NCBI RefSeq assembly: GCF_900291015.1
Contig: NZ_OLKL01000010.1
Location: 124,367 to 188,366 of the forward strand
Direction: 5' to 3'
Source of the DNA: Pseudomonas persica
GTDB lineage: Bacteria; Pseudomonadota; Gammaproteobacteria; Pseudomonadales; Pseudomonadaceae
Length of the DNA stretch: 64,000 nucleotides
Shown here one piece after another: positions 33,988 to 44,985 of this stretch. Below the pieces are notes generated by a model that was not told the origin of the DNA, searched no databases, and saw only the letters and a program-made list of their open reading frames with translations. Numbering within the stretch: position 1 is the first letter of the stretch; each line of letters opens with the position of its first letter. A program made the translations under genes and the position numbers.

Positions 33988-35166
33988 CACGTACTGCGTC
34001 GAACCCTCACCCGCCCCCCCGCTTTGCCGACAAGCACCATACAAATACTCCTCAAACTGCTCGACAATCGTCGCCCAACCTTGACGGCTGGCATGCTGCC
34101 GCGCGTTCAGGCGCACCCGGCGCAACGTTTCCTCTTCTTCCAGCAGCCAGCAGGCAGCGTCGATGAACGCTGCCTGATCCCCCGGCATGGCCAGTGCACC
34201 GCTATGGCCATGGCGAAGGTGCTGCGCAGCGGCCGCCTCGTCATACGCGACCACCGCCAACCCCGAGGCCATGGCTTCGAGCACCACATTGCCAAAGGTT
34301 TCGGTCAGGCTCGGAAACAGGAACAGGTCACCGCTGGCATAGTGTTCGGCCAGCACCTCGCCACGCTGGGCGCCGCAGAACACCGCATCGGGTACCTGCT
34401 GTTCCAGGGCGGCACGCTGCGGGCCGTCACCCACCATGATCAGACGCAGGCGTTTGTGTGGATAAGTTTTCTGCAGGGCCTCCAGGCTTGGGCGCAGCAA
34501 ACCCAGGTTCTTTTCTGCCGCCAGCCGCCCGACGTGCAGCACGGCGATGTCATCCGGGCCAAGCCCCCAGCTTTCGCGTAATGCAGGGCTGCGCCGGGCT
34601 GGGTTGAACAGGCAGGCATCGACTCCCCGGGCCAGCAGTTCCAGGCGTTCGAAGCCGCGGCGTTCAAGCTCCAGGCGCTGGCTGAGGCTGGGTACCAGGG
34701 TGATCGCCGTGCGCCGATGGAACCAGCGCAGGTAGTGGGTGAGCAGGCGCGTCAGCGGGCCCAGCCCGTACTGGCCGGAATACTGCGGGAAGTTGGTATG
34801 GAAGCCGCTGACCACCGCTACCCCCAGGCGCCGTGCCGCGCGCAGTGCGCTGAGCCCCAGCGGCCCCTCGGTGGCGATGTACAGCACATCCGGGCGCTGC
34901 CGGCGCCAGCGGCGCAACAGCTTGTGCATCGACACCTCGCCCCACTGCAAACCCGGATAGCCAGGCAAGGGCCAGCCACGGCACAGCATCAGGTTCGGGT
35001 CGTTGTGCACCGGTCCTTCACCGGCCTGGCGCGGGCGCACCACCTCGATCTCATGGCCGCGTTGGCGCAGCCCTTCGCTGAGGCGGCCAAGGGTATTGGC
35101 CACGCCGTTGATTTCGGGTGGGAAGGTTTCGCTGACCAGGGTAATGCGTAGGGCGGGTGTATTCAT
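33976..35166 (-). CDS. family 4/GT-B glycosyltransferase (mannosyltransferase-like)
   Basis: A 396-residue GT-B enzyme. The N-terminal acceptor domain begins RITLVSETFPPEINGVANTL. The C-terminal donor domain has VLHVGRLAAEKNLGLL and the E(x7)E motif region SLTETFGNVVLEAMASGLAVVAYD. This matches the family 4 alpha-mannosyl/glucosyl transferases (MgtA/PimB-like) that modify glycolipids. The exact donor and acceptor are unknown. ATG 35166 is supported by homology, while the RBS is weak (GGCGGA, far upstream). The 3' end is formed by a palindromic repeat. Confidence 0.88.
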   Translation of the reverse strand: MNTPALRITLVSETFPPEINGVANTLGRLSEGLRQRGHEIEVVRPRQAGEGPVHNDPNLMLCRGWPLPGYPGLQWGEVSMHKLLRRWRRQRPDVLYIATEGPLGLSALRAARRLGVAVVSGFHTNFPQYSGQYGLGPLTRLLTHYLRWFHRRTAITLVPSLSQRLELERRGFERLELLARGVDACLFNPARRSPALRESWGLGPDDIAVLHVGRLAAEKNLGLLRPSLEALQKTYPHKRLRLIMVGDGPQRAALEQQVPDAVFCGAQRGEVLAEHYASGDLFLFPSLTETFGNVVLEAMASGLAVVAYDEAAAAQHLRHGHSGALAMPGDQAAFIDAACWLLEEEETLRRVRLNARQHASRQGWATIVEQFEEYLYGACRQSGGAGEGSTQYVQRL

Positions 35167-35343
35167 GACAAAAAGTTTCCGCCTGCGGGGTTGCGTCAAT
35201 GTGACTGCCATATGACGTACAGATGACGCCTGATCGCCGGCGTTTTTCGCTTTGTGAATTTTTCCTTGCGGGGCGCTCAAGAGGGTGCACCGGCAGCCGA
35301 TGAAGATGCATTCGACTACCTGATGCGCTCCAGGAGAGCGGTG

Positions 35344-36660
35344 ATGTTCAACAACAAGCTCAAGCAAGAAATCCGGCAGCTGCGAGAAGACCTGATGTCC
35401 ATCGAGCAGGTCAAGAGTAGCCTCGACAGCGAAATGCTGGTGCTGCACCTCGACCCCCAGGGGCGGATCGAGATGGTCAACGGCAACTTCGAGAGCGAGA
35501 TGCTCTACAGTGCCGAACAATTGCTTGGACGCAACATCGAGGACATCGTCCCTGCCCATGTGAAGACGCTGGATTTCTACCAGCGCATGAAAGGCGCGAT
35601 CAGCCGCGGTGAACACCTGAATGGTGCATTCCGCCTGCTCCGCGGCAATGGGCAGGAAGCCTGGTTACGGTCGATCCTGCAGCCGGTCAAGAACAGCGAG
35701 GGGCGCATCAAGTATTTCACGCTGCACTCCAGCGACCTTACCCGCACCATCGAAACCTCCCGCGAGCACGAAAGCCTGATCAAGGCGCTGATGCGCTCCA
35801 CCGCCGTGATCGAATTCGCCCTCGATGGCACCATCCTCACCGCCAACGAACGGTTCCTGGCTACCGTCGGCTACCGCCTGGAACAGATCCGTGGCAAGCA
35901 TCACCGCATGTTCTGCGAGCCGGAGGAGGCCAGCTCGGCTGGTTACCAGGCGTTCTGGGACAAGCTGCGCCGTGGCGAGTACGTTGCCGAGCGCTTCAAG
36001 CGTATCGATGCCCATGGCCGGGTGGTCTGGCTGGAGGCTTCGTACAACCCGATCTTCGATGCCCATGACGTGCTGTACAAGGTAGTCAAGTTCGCTACCG
36101 TGATTACCGACCAGGTCAACCAGGAGCTGGCGGTGGCCGAGGCGGCGGATGTGGCCTTCAATACCTCGCTGGGCACGGATGCCAGTGCGCGCAAGGCGAC
36201 CGATGTGGTGACCCAGACCGTCAGCGTGATGCGCGGGCTGGAAGCTTCGATGCAAGAGGCGGCCGACGGCATCCAGGCCCTGGATACCCAGTCGCGGGTG
36301 ATCGGCTCGATCATCAAGACCATCAGCGACATTGCCGGGCAAACCAACCTGCTGGCGCTTAACGCGGCCATCGAAGCGGCCCGCGCCGGCGAGCAGGGGC
36401 GAGGGTTTGCCGTGGTTGCCGATGAAGTGCGCCAGCTGGCCTCGCGCACCAGCACCGCCACCGAGGAAATCGCCCGGGTGGTGCAGCAGAACGAGCAACT
36501 GGCCCAGGCGGCGGTGGCGATCATCGACACCAGCAAGCGCCAGGCCGAGCAGGGGCTGGCGCTGGCGGACGAGACGGGGAGCGTGATTGTCGAGATCCAG
36601 GACGGGGCAAAGCGGGTGGTGGATGTGGTGGGGCAGTTTTCCAGCCGGTTGGGGCAGTAG
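35344..36660 (+). CDS. soluble PAS-PAS chemoreceptor (BdlA-like)
   Basis: A 438-residue cytoplasmic receptor without membrane segments. It has an N-terminal coiled coil (about 1-30), two PAS domains (about 30-140 and 155-265), and a short MCP signalling domain with hairpin tip [38 protein letters not shown]. This architecture matches P. aeruginosa BdlA, which controls biofilm dispersion through c-di-GMP pathways, and Aer-like redox receptors. ATG 35344 with AGGAG eight bases upstream is used; the frame is open to 35254 without a better start. No C-terminal CheB/R tether is seen. Confidence 0.87.
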   Translation: MFNNKLKQEIRQLREDLMSIEQVKSSLDSEMLVLHLDPQGRIEMVNGNFESEMLYSAEQLLGRNIEDIVPAHVKTLDFYQRMKGAISRGEHLNGAFRLLRGNGQEAWLRSILQPVKNSEGRIKYFTLHSSDLTRTIETSREHESLIKALMRSTAVIEFALDGTILTANERFLATVGYRLEQIRGKHHRMFCEPEEASSAGYQAFWDKLRRGEYVAERFKRIDAHGRVVWLEASYNPIFDAHDVLYKVVKFATVITDQVNQELAVAEAADVAFNTSLGTDASARKATDVVTQTVSVMRGLEASMQEAADGIQALDTQSRVIGSIIKTISDIAGQTNLLALNAAIEAARAGEQGRGFAVVADEVRQLASRTSTATEEIARVVQQNEQLAQAAVAIIDTSKRQAEQGLALADETGSVIVEIQDGAKRVVDVVGQFSSRLGQ

Positions 36661-36674
36661 CAGTCAACTAATTG

Positions 36675-36780
36675 GGGCCGCTTTGCGGCCCATCGCCGGC
36701 AAGCCAGGCTCCCACAGGTACAGCGTAGCGCGGTCGATGTGGGAGCCTGGCTTGCCGGCGATGGGCTGCAAAGCAGCCCC
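36675..36780. repeat. REP pair (inverted, type B)
   Basis: Cores CATCGCCGGCAAGCCAGGCT and inverse, with outer arms GCCGCTTTGCGG / GGGCTGCAAAGCAGCCCC, lie between convergent chemoreceptor and cysZ genes. Confidence 0.9.
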
Positions 36781-36812
36781 GGCGATTTGTGAGGCTCACC
36801 AGACCGCTATGC

Positions 36813-37541
36813 TCAGTTCCGCTCCCGAACCCAGAACAAGGTAGCCCCCGCCACCGCCGCCGGCATCATCAGCACGTTCACCAGCGGGATCATCAACGCC
36901 AGGTAGGTAATGCCGCCAAAGCCCAGCGACTGCCAGCGCTTCTGGCGCAGCCAGGCGAGCATGTCCTGCCAGCTCATCTTGTTGTTGTCCGCCGGGTAGT
37001 CGATGTACTGGATTGCCATCATCCACACCCCGAAGATCAGCCACAGCGGCGCCGCCACCACGTTGACCACCGGAATCAGTGACAGGATGAACAGGGCGAT
37101 GGCCCGCGGCAGGAAGTAGCCCAGCTTGCGCATTTCACGGCCGAAGGTGCGCGGTACCATGGCCACCAGTTCGCCCCAGCTGAACGCCGGGAAGTTGTCC
37201 TGGCCACGCACCACCACCTCGACCTTTTCCGCCAGAAAGCCGTTGAACGGCGCGGCAATGATGTTGGCCACCAGGGTGAAGGTGAAGAACACCATCAGCA
37301 CCACCAGGGCGACGAACAGCGGCCAGAGAATGTAGGTAAGGAAGCTCAGCCAGCTAGGCAAGCTCGGCATCAGGGCGTCCACCCACAGGCTGAACTGGTG
37401 GCCGGCGAAGTAGATCAGGCCGCCGAACAGCAGCAGGTTGACCGCCAGCGGCAACAGCACGAACAACCGCAGGTTGGGGCTCAGCACCAGTTTCAGGCCT
37501 TCGCGCAGGTACTGGGGGCCAGAGAGGACAGGGGCTTGCAT
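36813..37541 (-). CDS. cysZ: sulfate transporter CysZ (EI24 domain)
   Basis: A 242-residue inner-membrane protein with about four to six hydrophobic segments and the opening [26 protein letters not shown] typical of CysZ. It supports sulfate uptake for cysteine synthesis. ATG 37541 with GGAG seven bases upstream is chosen; the frame stays open further but without the conserved start. It is divergent from trxB across a 329-bp spacer, a pairing of sulfur uptake and thiol redox genes. Confidence 0.9.
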   Translation of the reverse strand: MQAPVLSGPQYLREGLKLVLSPNLRLFVLLPLAVNLLLFGGLIYFAGHQFSLWVDALMPSLPSWLSFLTYILWPLFVALVVLMVFFTFTLVANIIAAPFNGFLAEKVEVVVRGQDNFPAFSWGELVAMVPRTFGREMRKLGYFLPRAIALFILSLIPVVNVVAAPLWLIFGVWMMAIQYIDYPADNNKMSWQDMLAWLRQKRWQSLGFGGITYLALMIPLVNVLMMPAAVAGATLFWVRERN

Positions 37542-38833
<1,292 letters not shown>

Positions 38834-38844
38834 TCGCCAGCAGG

Positions 38845-38949
38845 GGGCTGCTTCGCAGCCCTTTCGCCGGCAAGCCAGCTCCCACAGGCCAAGTGTTAGG
38901 CCTGAGGGCAGTGCAGTACCTGTGGGAGCTGGCTTGCCAGCGATAGGGC
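38845..38949. repeat. REP pair (inverted, type B)
   Basis: Cores TTTCGCCGGCAAGCCAGCTC and GAGCTGGCTTGCCAGCGATA (slightly diverged) flank a spacer of about 35 bp. Confidence 0.88.
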
Positions 38950-38963
38950 CATCAGCCACCCCA

Positions 38964-38994
38964 CAAAAAAACCGGCTCGATGGCCGGTTTTTTT
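38964..38994. terminator. bidirectional rho-independent terminator
   Basis: AAAAAAACCGGC-tcgat-GGCCGGTTTTTTT has A and T runs on both sides, shared by convergent trxB and nadC. Confidence 0.92.
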
Positions 38995-39009
38995 GTGTCT
39001 GCAATCAGC

Positions 39010-39873
<864 letters not shown>

Positions 39874-40100
39874 CTAGATGCCCGCGATTATAGGGCAGGG
39901 GGCCAGTGTGTACAGCCGCCTTGGCGATGACCTTTGGTCGGCCGGTGTGAGCAACCGGGGTAAATCAGGGTCACTAGCCAGCCAGTGAATCGGCGCTGGC
40001 AGCTGTGCGGATTTTTACCGATAATGGTGACCGGTATTTGGCGTCATGAGTTTGACGATCTTCAGCCCCTTCGGGCGAGACACCCTGCAAGGAGTCCGGG

Positions 40101-42245
40101 ATGCAAAAAGAAGGCAAGGTGGTGCCCTTGGCGGCAGCCATCGACCGAGGCGGGCGTGCGCCTCTGCCTTGCCTTCCGGTATTGCTCCTGCAGGTGCGCG
40201 ACAAGGCCGCCTTGCAGTTGCGTCAGGGGCTGCAGGACTTGTTCGACAACGCCGACGACACCCTTTTCGAGATGGCCGACAAGGCTTTCGATCGCAGTGA
40301 CCAGAACCTGTACTTCGAGGCCATGCGCGACCTGCGCCTGAAGCGTAAAAGCATCGAGCGCGGTTTTCTCGACACGTTCTATGATGCCTTTGCCCGTATC
40401 GGCCAGATTGACTTGCTGGCGCACCTGGTCGAGCCGGGCAACCTGCGCAGCAAAGCCCAGGTGGAGCGGGCCGCCGCGATCGAAGGCATGGTCGCGCAGG
40501 TGCTGTCACGCGACGGCGTTGCCCTGCAGCAACTGGGCCTGCGCTTGCAAGCACTGCTCGACCGCCCCCTGCACGAGCAGCACAACCCGCTGGGGCCTGC
40601 GGCACTGTGCGGCTACTTCCTCGACGCTGGGCGCGACCTGGGGGTTGGCCTGAGGGTCAGACTGGTCCTGCTCAAACTGTTCGAGCGCTATGTGCTGCGC
40701 GATGCCGACATGATCTATGGCGAAGCCAACCAGCTGCTGGCCGCCGCCGGTGTGCTGCCCGAGTTGCCGCCGGCACCGCGCCGGCGTGCCGAAGACCGGC
40801 GCATGAGCGCACGACGTGGGCCGGCGAGCCTGGGGCACGAGTCGGGCGCGGACGCAGCAGGGCAGGTTTTTTTTGCCTCGCTGCAAACATTGCTGGCCCC
40901 GCAGCGTGGGCAGTTTGCGCCTCGTTTGCAGGCGGTGGCCGCCGCCCAGCCAATCAGCACCGCCGACCTGCTGCGCCTGCTTTCGCATTTGCAGCACTAC
41001 GTGCCTGCCACCCACGAGGCCGACGATTTCGAGCTTGGCCAACAGCTTGAACAATTGCTGCTGCGGGTCAGCGTGCGCAGCGGCACCCGCCGGCGCATCG
41101 GCGTGGCCGACGAGGACATGATCAACCTGGTTGGCCTGCTGTTCGCCTTTATCCAGAACGACGACAACTTGCCGGCCAGCCTGCGCGCGCTGATCGCGCG
41201 TCTGCATATTCCGCTGCTCAAAGTAGCCCTGCTGGACAAGGGGCTGTTCAGTAGGGCCAGCCACCCGGCCCGCAGGCTGCTCAACGAGATCGCCGGCGCG
41301 GCCATCGGCTGGGAATGCGGCGGCGGCCTGCGCGACAGCCTGCACCTGCGGGTGGAGCGTATCGTCCAGCGCTTGCTCAACGATTTTGCCGACGACGCCA
41401 GCCTGTTCGCCGAACTGCTCGAAGACTTCCTCACTTTCAACCAGGACGAGCGGCGGCGCAACGAGCTGCTCGAACAACGCACCCGCGACGCCGAAGAAGG
41501 GCGTGCCCGGGCCCGGCAGGCCAGGCAGCAGGTACAGCACGCGCTCAACCAGCGTCTGCGTGGCCGGGTATTGCCGCAGGCGGTGGTACAGATGCTGGTG
41601 CAGGCCTGGAGCCAGGTGCTGCTGCTGGCCTGGCTCAAGCAGGGCGAGGCATCTCAGGCGTGGCGGGATGCCTTGCAGACAATGGACACGCTGCTGGCCA
41701 GCATCACCCCGCCACAGGAGCCGCAAGCCTTGCTGCAGCAGGTGCCGGGCCTGCTCAAGGCGCTGCGCGATGGCCTGGCCAGCGTGGCCCTGGACTCGGC
41801 AGCGACCCGCGAATTCTTCCTGCAACTGGAGCAGTTGCATCTGCGCGCCTGCGCAGGTAGCGAGGTGCAGCCTGGCAGCGAGGGCCAGCCCCTGAGTGAC
41901 GTGCTGGTGGCCGAAGACATCGTGCTGACGATTGCCGAAGAACCTGCCTGCGCCCCGTTGCAGTTTGCCGACGACCAGGCTGCGGCAGTGCGCCAGGTAC
42001 AGCGCCTGCGCATCGGTACCTGGGTCGAGGTACTGGACGAGGACGAACCGCTGCGCTGCAAACTGGTGGCGCGTATCGACAGCAGCGACCGGCTGGTTTT
42101 CGCCAACCGTACCGGTATGAAAGCGCGCGAATGGAATGCTGGTAGCCTCGCCCAGGCACTGCACCGGGGTGAGGTGCGGGTGCTGGATGACGGGCTGCTG
42201 TTCGAGCGGGCGCTGGAGGCGGTGCTCGACGGGCTGCGGCGGTAG
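40101..42245 (+). CDS. DUF1631 family protein
   Basis: A 714-residue cytoplasmic protein of mostly helical sequence. The opening LQVRDKAALQLRQGLQDLFDNADDTLFEMADKAFDRSDQ and the block LKVALLDKGLFSRASHPARRLLNEIAGAAIGWE are typical of DUF1631, a pseudomonad/beta-proteobacterial family without known function. A charged linker with RRRAEDRRMSARRG (about 230-245) separates two halves. The last third ends with a small beta-rich region (RIGTWVEVLDEDEPLRCKLVARI) resembling a PilZ-type or SH3-like barrel, which could bind a ligand. RBS GGAG nine bases upstream. Confidence 0.85.
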   Translation: MQKEGKVVPLAAAIDRGGRAPLPCLPVLLLQVRDKAALQLRQGLQDLFDNADDTLFEMADKAFDRSDQNLYFEAMRDLRLKRKSIERGFLDTFYDAFARIGQIDLLAHLVEPGNLRSKAQVERAAAIEGMVAQVLSRDGVALQQLGLRLQALLDRPLHEQHNPLGPAALCGYFLDAGRDLGVGLRVRLVLLKLFERYVLRDADMIYGEANQLLAAAGVLPELPPAPRRRAEDRRMSARRGPASLGHESGADAAGQVFFASLQTLLAPQRGQFAPRLQAVAAAQPISTADLLRLLSHLQHYVPATHEADDFELGQQLEQLLLRVSVRSGTRRRIGVADEDMINLVGLLFAFIQNDDNLPASLRALIARLHIPLLKVALLDKGLFSRASHPARRLLNEIAGAAIGWECGGGLRDSLHLRVERIVQRLLNDFADDASLFAELLEDFLTFNQDERRRNELLEQRTRDAEEGRARARQARQQVQHALNQRLRGRVLPQAVVQMLVQAWSQVLLLAWLKQGEASQAWRDALQTMDTLLASITPPQEPQALLQQVPGLLKALRDGLASVALDSAATREFFLQLEQLHLRACAGSEVQPGSEGQPLSDVLVAEDIVLTIAEEPACAPLQFADDQAAAVRQVQRLRIGTWVEVLDEDEPLRCKLVARIDSSDRLVFANRTGMKAREWNAGSLAQALHRGEVRVLDDGLLFERALEAVLDGLRR

Positions 42246-42372
42246 GCGCAACTGTCTGGCGCAAAATCTGCAAGCTGGCACGCTCCCACAGCATTACAAT
42301 CATTCACATGCACAGCACATTGGCCGCAGGGCATACTGTTACCCTGTTCACGGCGCTTTCAGGATCTGCCCC

Positions 42373-42945
42373 ATGCAATTGGACCGTGCCACTGGCTGGT
42401 TCCACGGAATCGGAATCACCCACTGCCCCTCGCCGAACTTCAATGCCCGCGCCGAAGGCGAATCGATTTCCCTGCTGGTGATCCACAACATCAGCCTGCC
42501 CCCGGGCTGTTTCGGCACCGGCAAGGTCCAGCAGTTCTTCCAGAACCGCCTGGACCCCGAGGAACACCCGTACTTCGCCAGCATCAACCACCTGACCGTG
42601 TCGGCGCACCTGTTCGTCGAGCGTGACGGTGCGGTGACCCAGTTCGTGTCGTTGCTCGACCGCGCCTGGCACGCCGGTGTGTCGTGCTTCGACGGGCGTG
42701 AAGGCTGTAACGATTTCTCCATCGGCATCGAGCTGGAAGGTACCGACGACCTGCCCTATACCGATGCCCAGTACGCAGTGCTGGAGCAACTTACCCGGCA
42801 TATCCGCGACGCCTGGCCGGCCATCGACCTGAGCCGCATCCAGGGCCATAGCGACATTGCCCCGCAGCGCAAGACCGACCCCGGCCCGGCCTTCGACTGG
42901 CCACGCTACCGCCAGGCGCTGCAGCACAATGAGGATGAGGCATGA
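42373..42945 (+). CDS. ampD: 1,6-anhydro-N-acetylmuramyl-L-alanine amidase
   Basis: A cytoplasmic zinc amidase that cleaves anhydro-muropeptides in cell-wall recycling; loss raises AmpC beta-lactamase. The 190-residue product carries the zinc ligands: His38 in LLVIHNISLPPG, and His/Asp in IQGHSDIAPQRKTDPGPAFDW. ATG 42373 (AGGA upstream) was chosen over a longer in-frame start. Its stop overlaps ampE by 4 bp (ATGA), the usual ampDE arrangement. Confidence 0.95.
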   Translation: MQLDRATGWFHGIGITHCPSPNFNARAEGESISLLVIHNISLPPGCFGTGKVQQFFQNRLDPEEHPYFASINHLTVSAHLFVERDGAVTQFVSLLDRAWHAGVSCFDGREGCNDFSIGIELEGTDDLPYTDAQYAVLEQLTRHIRDAWPAIDLSRIQGHSDIAPQRKTDPGPAFDWPRYRQALQHNEDEA

Positions 42946-43772
42946 GTTTTCTGGTGTTGTTACTGGCGCTGTGGGTCGAGAAGTTCTCGGCCCTGCGCCA
43001 TCAGGTGCAGCGTGATGGGTTCTTCCTTGGCGAACTGCTACGCCTGGAGCGCAGCGGCAAGGTGCACCCATGGTGGACGCTGGCCATCCTGGTGTTGGCG
43101 CCGGTAGCGCTGCTGGTGTTGCTGTTGCATGTGCTGGACCCGGTGGCGTACGGCTTGCTGGCATTGCCGGTGCACCTGCTGGTGCTGATCTACAGCCTTG
43201 GTCGCGGCGATGCCAAGGCATCGCTGGGGCCGTTCCGCGATGCCTGGCGGCGCGGTGATGACCAGGCTGCGCTGCACGTGGCAGAGCGCGACCTGGGGCT
43301 GGTGGCCGATGAGCCGCACAGCCTGTTGGTGCGGGTGCAGGGCAACCTGCTGTGGCAGGTGTACCAAGGCTTTTTCGCGGTGATCTTCTGGTACTTCATG
43401 CTGGGCCCGGGCGCAGCGCTGGCCTACCGCCTGCTGGCGCTGTGTGGGGAGCACAGCAAGCAGCCGGCGTTGAAGGCCCGCGCCGAGCGGTTGCGGCATA
43501 TCATGGACTGGCTGCCGGTGCGGGTGCTGGCCTTGAGTTTTGCCCTGGTTGGCAACTTCCTCTCGGTCACCCGGGTGATGCTGCACGAGGTGCTCAACTG
43601 GCACATCAGCGCCGCACACCTGGTGGCCCGGGTGGGGCGCATTGCCGATGACATTCCCGAGGAAGAAGACAGCCAGCGCGGGCTGGGGCGGCTGGACAGC
43701 CTGTGGGAGCTGCTGCTGCGCTGTGCGGTGCTGTGGTATGCCGGGTTTGCGCTGTGGACGGTGCTTGTCTGA
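42942..43772 (+). CDS. ampE: regulatory signalling modulator AmpE
   Basis: A 276-residue inner-membrane protein with four or five hydrophobic segments (for example WTLAILVLAPVALLVLLLHVL and GFFAVIFWYFMLGPGAALAYRL). It begins SFLVLLLALWVEKFSALRHQVQRD as AmpE proteins do and is coupled to ampD by overlap. AmpE is described as a putative transmembrane sensor in the beta-lactamase induction pathway; its mechanism is unclear. Confidence 0.9.
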   Translation: MSFLVLLLALWVEKFSALRHQVQRDGFFLGELLRLERSGKVHPWWTLAILVLAPVALLVLLLHVLDPVAYGLLALPVHLLVLIYSLGRGDAKASLGPFRDAWRRGDDQAALHVAERDLGLVADEPHSLLVRVQGNLLWQVYQGFFAVIFWYFMLGPGAALAYRLLALCGEHSKQPALKARAERLRHIMDWLPVRVLALSFALVGNFLSVTRVMLHEVLNWHISAAHLVARVGRIADDIPEEEDSQRGLGRLDSLWELLLRCAVLWYAGFALWTVLV

Positions 43773-43783
43773 GCTAGTTCATT

Positions 43784-43881
43784 GGCCTCTTCGCGGGTAA
43801 ACCCGCTCCCACAGGTACAGAGCTGACCTCAGAGTTGGCGCGCCCCCTGTGGGAGCGGGTTTACCCGCGAAGAGGCCGGCA
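43784..43881. repeat. REP pair (type A), left end of the tandem duplication
   Basis: Inverted type-A cores between ampE and the tatD remnant. The duplication breakpoint falls inside the left element, after its ACCCGCT core. A third copy of the right element is repeated at 44150-44191. Confidence 0.9.
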
Positions 43882-44427
43882 CAGGCAACACAGCTGCTAC
43901 CAGCCAAACAACTCGCAAGCATTGCGGCTACTGGCCTCAGCCAGCTCCCCGACATCCACCCCCATCACCTGCGCCAGCGCCCCGGCAATCTCTGGCAGGT
44001 GCTCCGGGCTGTTCCTCACTCCGGGGTACATGACCGGCGCCATGTCCGGCGCATCGGTCTCCAGCACTACCCTGTCCAGCGGCAACCGCGCCAGGGTCTT
44101 GCGCAGCCGCAAGGCCTCCCACAGGTACAGAGCTGACCTCAGAGTTGGCGCGCCCCCTGTGGGAGCGGGTTTACCCGCGAAGAGGCCGGCACAGGCAACA
44201 CAGCTGCTACCAGCCAAACAACTCGCAAGCATTGCGGCTACTGGCCTCAGCCAGCTCCCCGACATCCACCCCCATCACCTGCGCCAGCGCCCCGGCAATC
44301 TCCGGCAAATGCTCCGGGCTGTTCCTCACTCCGGGGTACATGACCGGCGCCATGTCCGGCGCATCGGTCTCCAGCACTACCCTGTCCAGCGGCAACCGCG
44401 CCAGGGTCTTGCGCAGCCGCAAGGCCT
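43808..44427. repeat. 310-bp tandem duplication
   Basis: Unit 1 (43808-44117) and unit 2 (44118-44427) are identical except for three bases within seven (43993/44303, 43998/44308, 43999/44309), i.e. 307 of 310. Each unit holds half a REP, a full REP and the last 220 bp of tatD. The junction at 44117/44118 shows only two or three bases of homology (CT), so it arose by illegitimate recombination at a REP. Confidence 0.95.
43897..44117 (-). pseudogene. truncated duplicate of the tatD 3' end
   Basis: This leftward frame encodes ALRLRKTLARLPLDRVVLETD through SRNACELFGW and a stop, the same 73 C-terminal residues as the intact tatD. It joins at its upstream side to REP sequence instead of the rest of the gene. 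It has no start or RBS of its own and is a by-product of the 310-bp duplication. Confidence 0.93.
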
Positions 44428-44983
44428 GCGGCCAGGTACCTGCACCGCCAAGCCCAAGCCGGAAGCCCAGCCTGATGTACTCGCGGGCCTCTTCGTAACT
44501 GCCGGCAAACGCATGTATCACCCCCGCCCGCGCTGGCTTGTAACGCTTGAGCGTGGCGATCACCTGGGCATGGCTGCGGCGCACGTGCAGCAGGGCGGGC
44601 AGTTCGAAGTCGCAAGCCATCTGCAGTTGCGCTTCGAACAGCGCCTGCTGGCGGGTCTTGTCCAGGTCTTCGAGGTAATAGTCCAGGCCAAACTCGCCAA
44701 CGGCACATAGCCGTGGGTCGCCATGCAGGCGCTCCAGCCACTCGCGCAGCTGTGCCAGGTGTTCCGGGCGATGCTGGTCGAGGTAGATCGGGTGCAGGCC
44801 GAGCGCAGCGAACAGGCGCTGGTCGGCGCAGGCCAGGCTCCACACCCGCTGGAAATTCGCCTGGTACACCCCCAGCACCACCATCCGCTCCACCCCGCGC
44901 GCCGCCGCGTTGGCCAGCAGGCGCGGGCGGTCGGCGTCGAAGTCGGGGAAGTCCAGGTGGGTGTGGGTGTCGATCAGGCGCAT
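44207..44983 (-). CDS. tatD: TatD-family metal-dependent hydrolase (DNase)
   Basis: A 258-residue TIM-barrel hydrolase. The metal site opens with MRLIDTHTHLDFPDFD (His7, His9); later ligands are in AVGEFGLDYY (Glu), ALLHVRRSH (His), IHAFAGSYEEA (His) and LETDAPDMAP (Asp). TatD proteins are 3'-5' exonucleases/D-aminoacyl-tRNA-like hydrolases involved in DNA repair. It starts 2 bp after the fruR stop, so fruR-tatD are one unit. Its 3' 220 bp lie in the tandem duplication, but the gene itself is intact. Confidence 0.92.
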   Translation of the reverse strand: MRLIDTHTHLDFPDFDADRPRLLANAAARGVERMVVLGVYQANFQRVWSLACADQRLFAALGLHPIYLDQHRPEHLAQLREWLERLHGDPRLCAVGEFGLDYYLEDLDKTRQQALFEAQLQMACDFELPALLHVRRSHAQVIATLKRYKPARAGVIHAFAGSYEEAREYIRLGFRLGLGGAGTWPQALRLRKTLARLPLDRVVLETDAPDMAPVMYPGVRNSPEHLPEIAGALAQVMGVDVGELAEASSRNACELFGW

Positions 44984-44985
44984 GT

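Noticed and set aside
35254-35343. Upstream extension of the BdlA-like gene
   Set aside because: The frame is open, but the upstream GTG lacks a ribosome binding site, while ATG 35344 has AGGAG at good spacing and begins the conserved coiled coil.
43784-44191. Repeated hairpins around 43.8-44.2 kb as a possible CRISPR array
   Set aside because: The repeats are REP elements and a single 310-bp tandem duplication. There are no regular short spacers and no cas genes.
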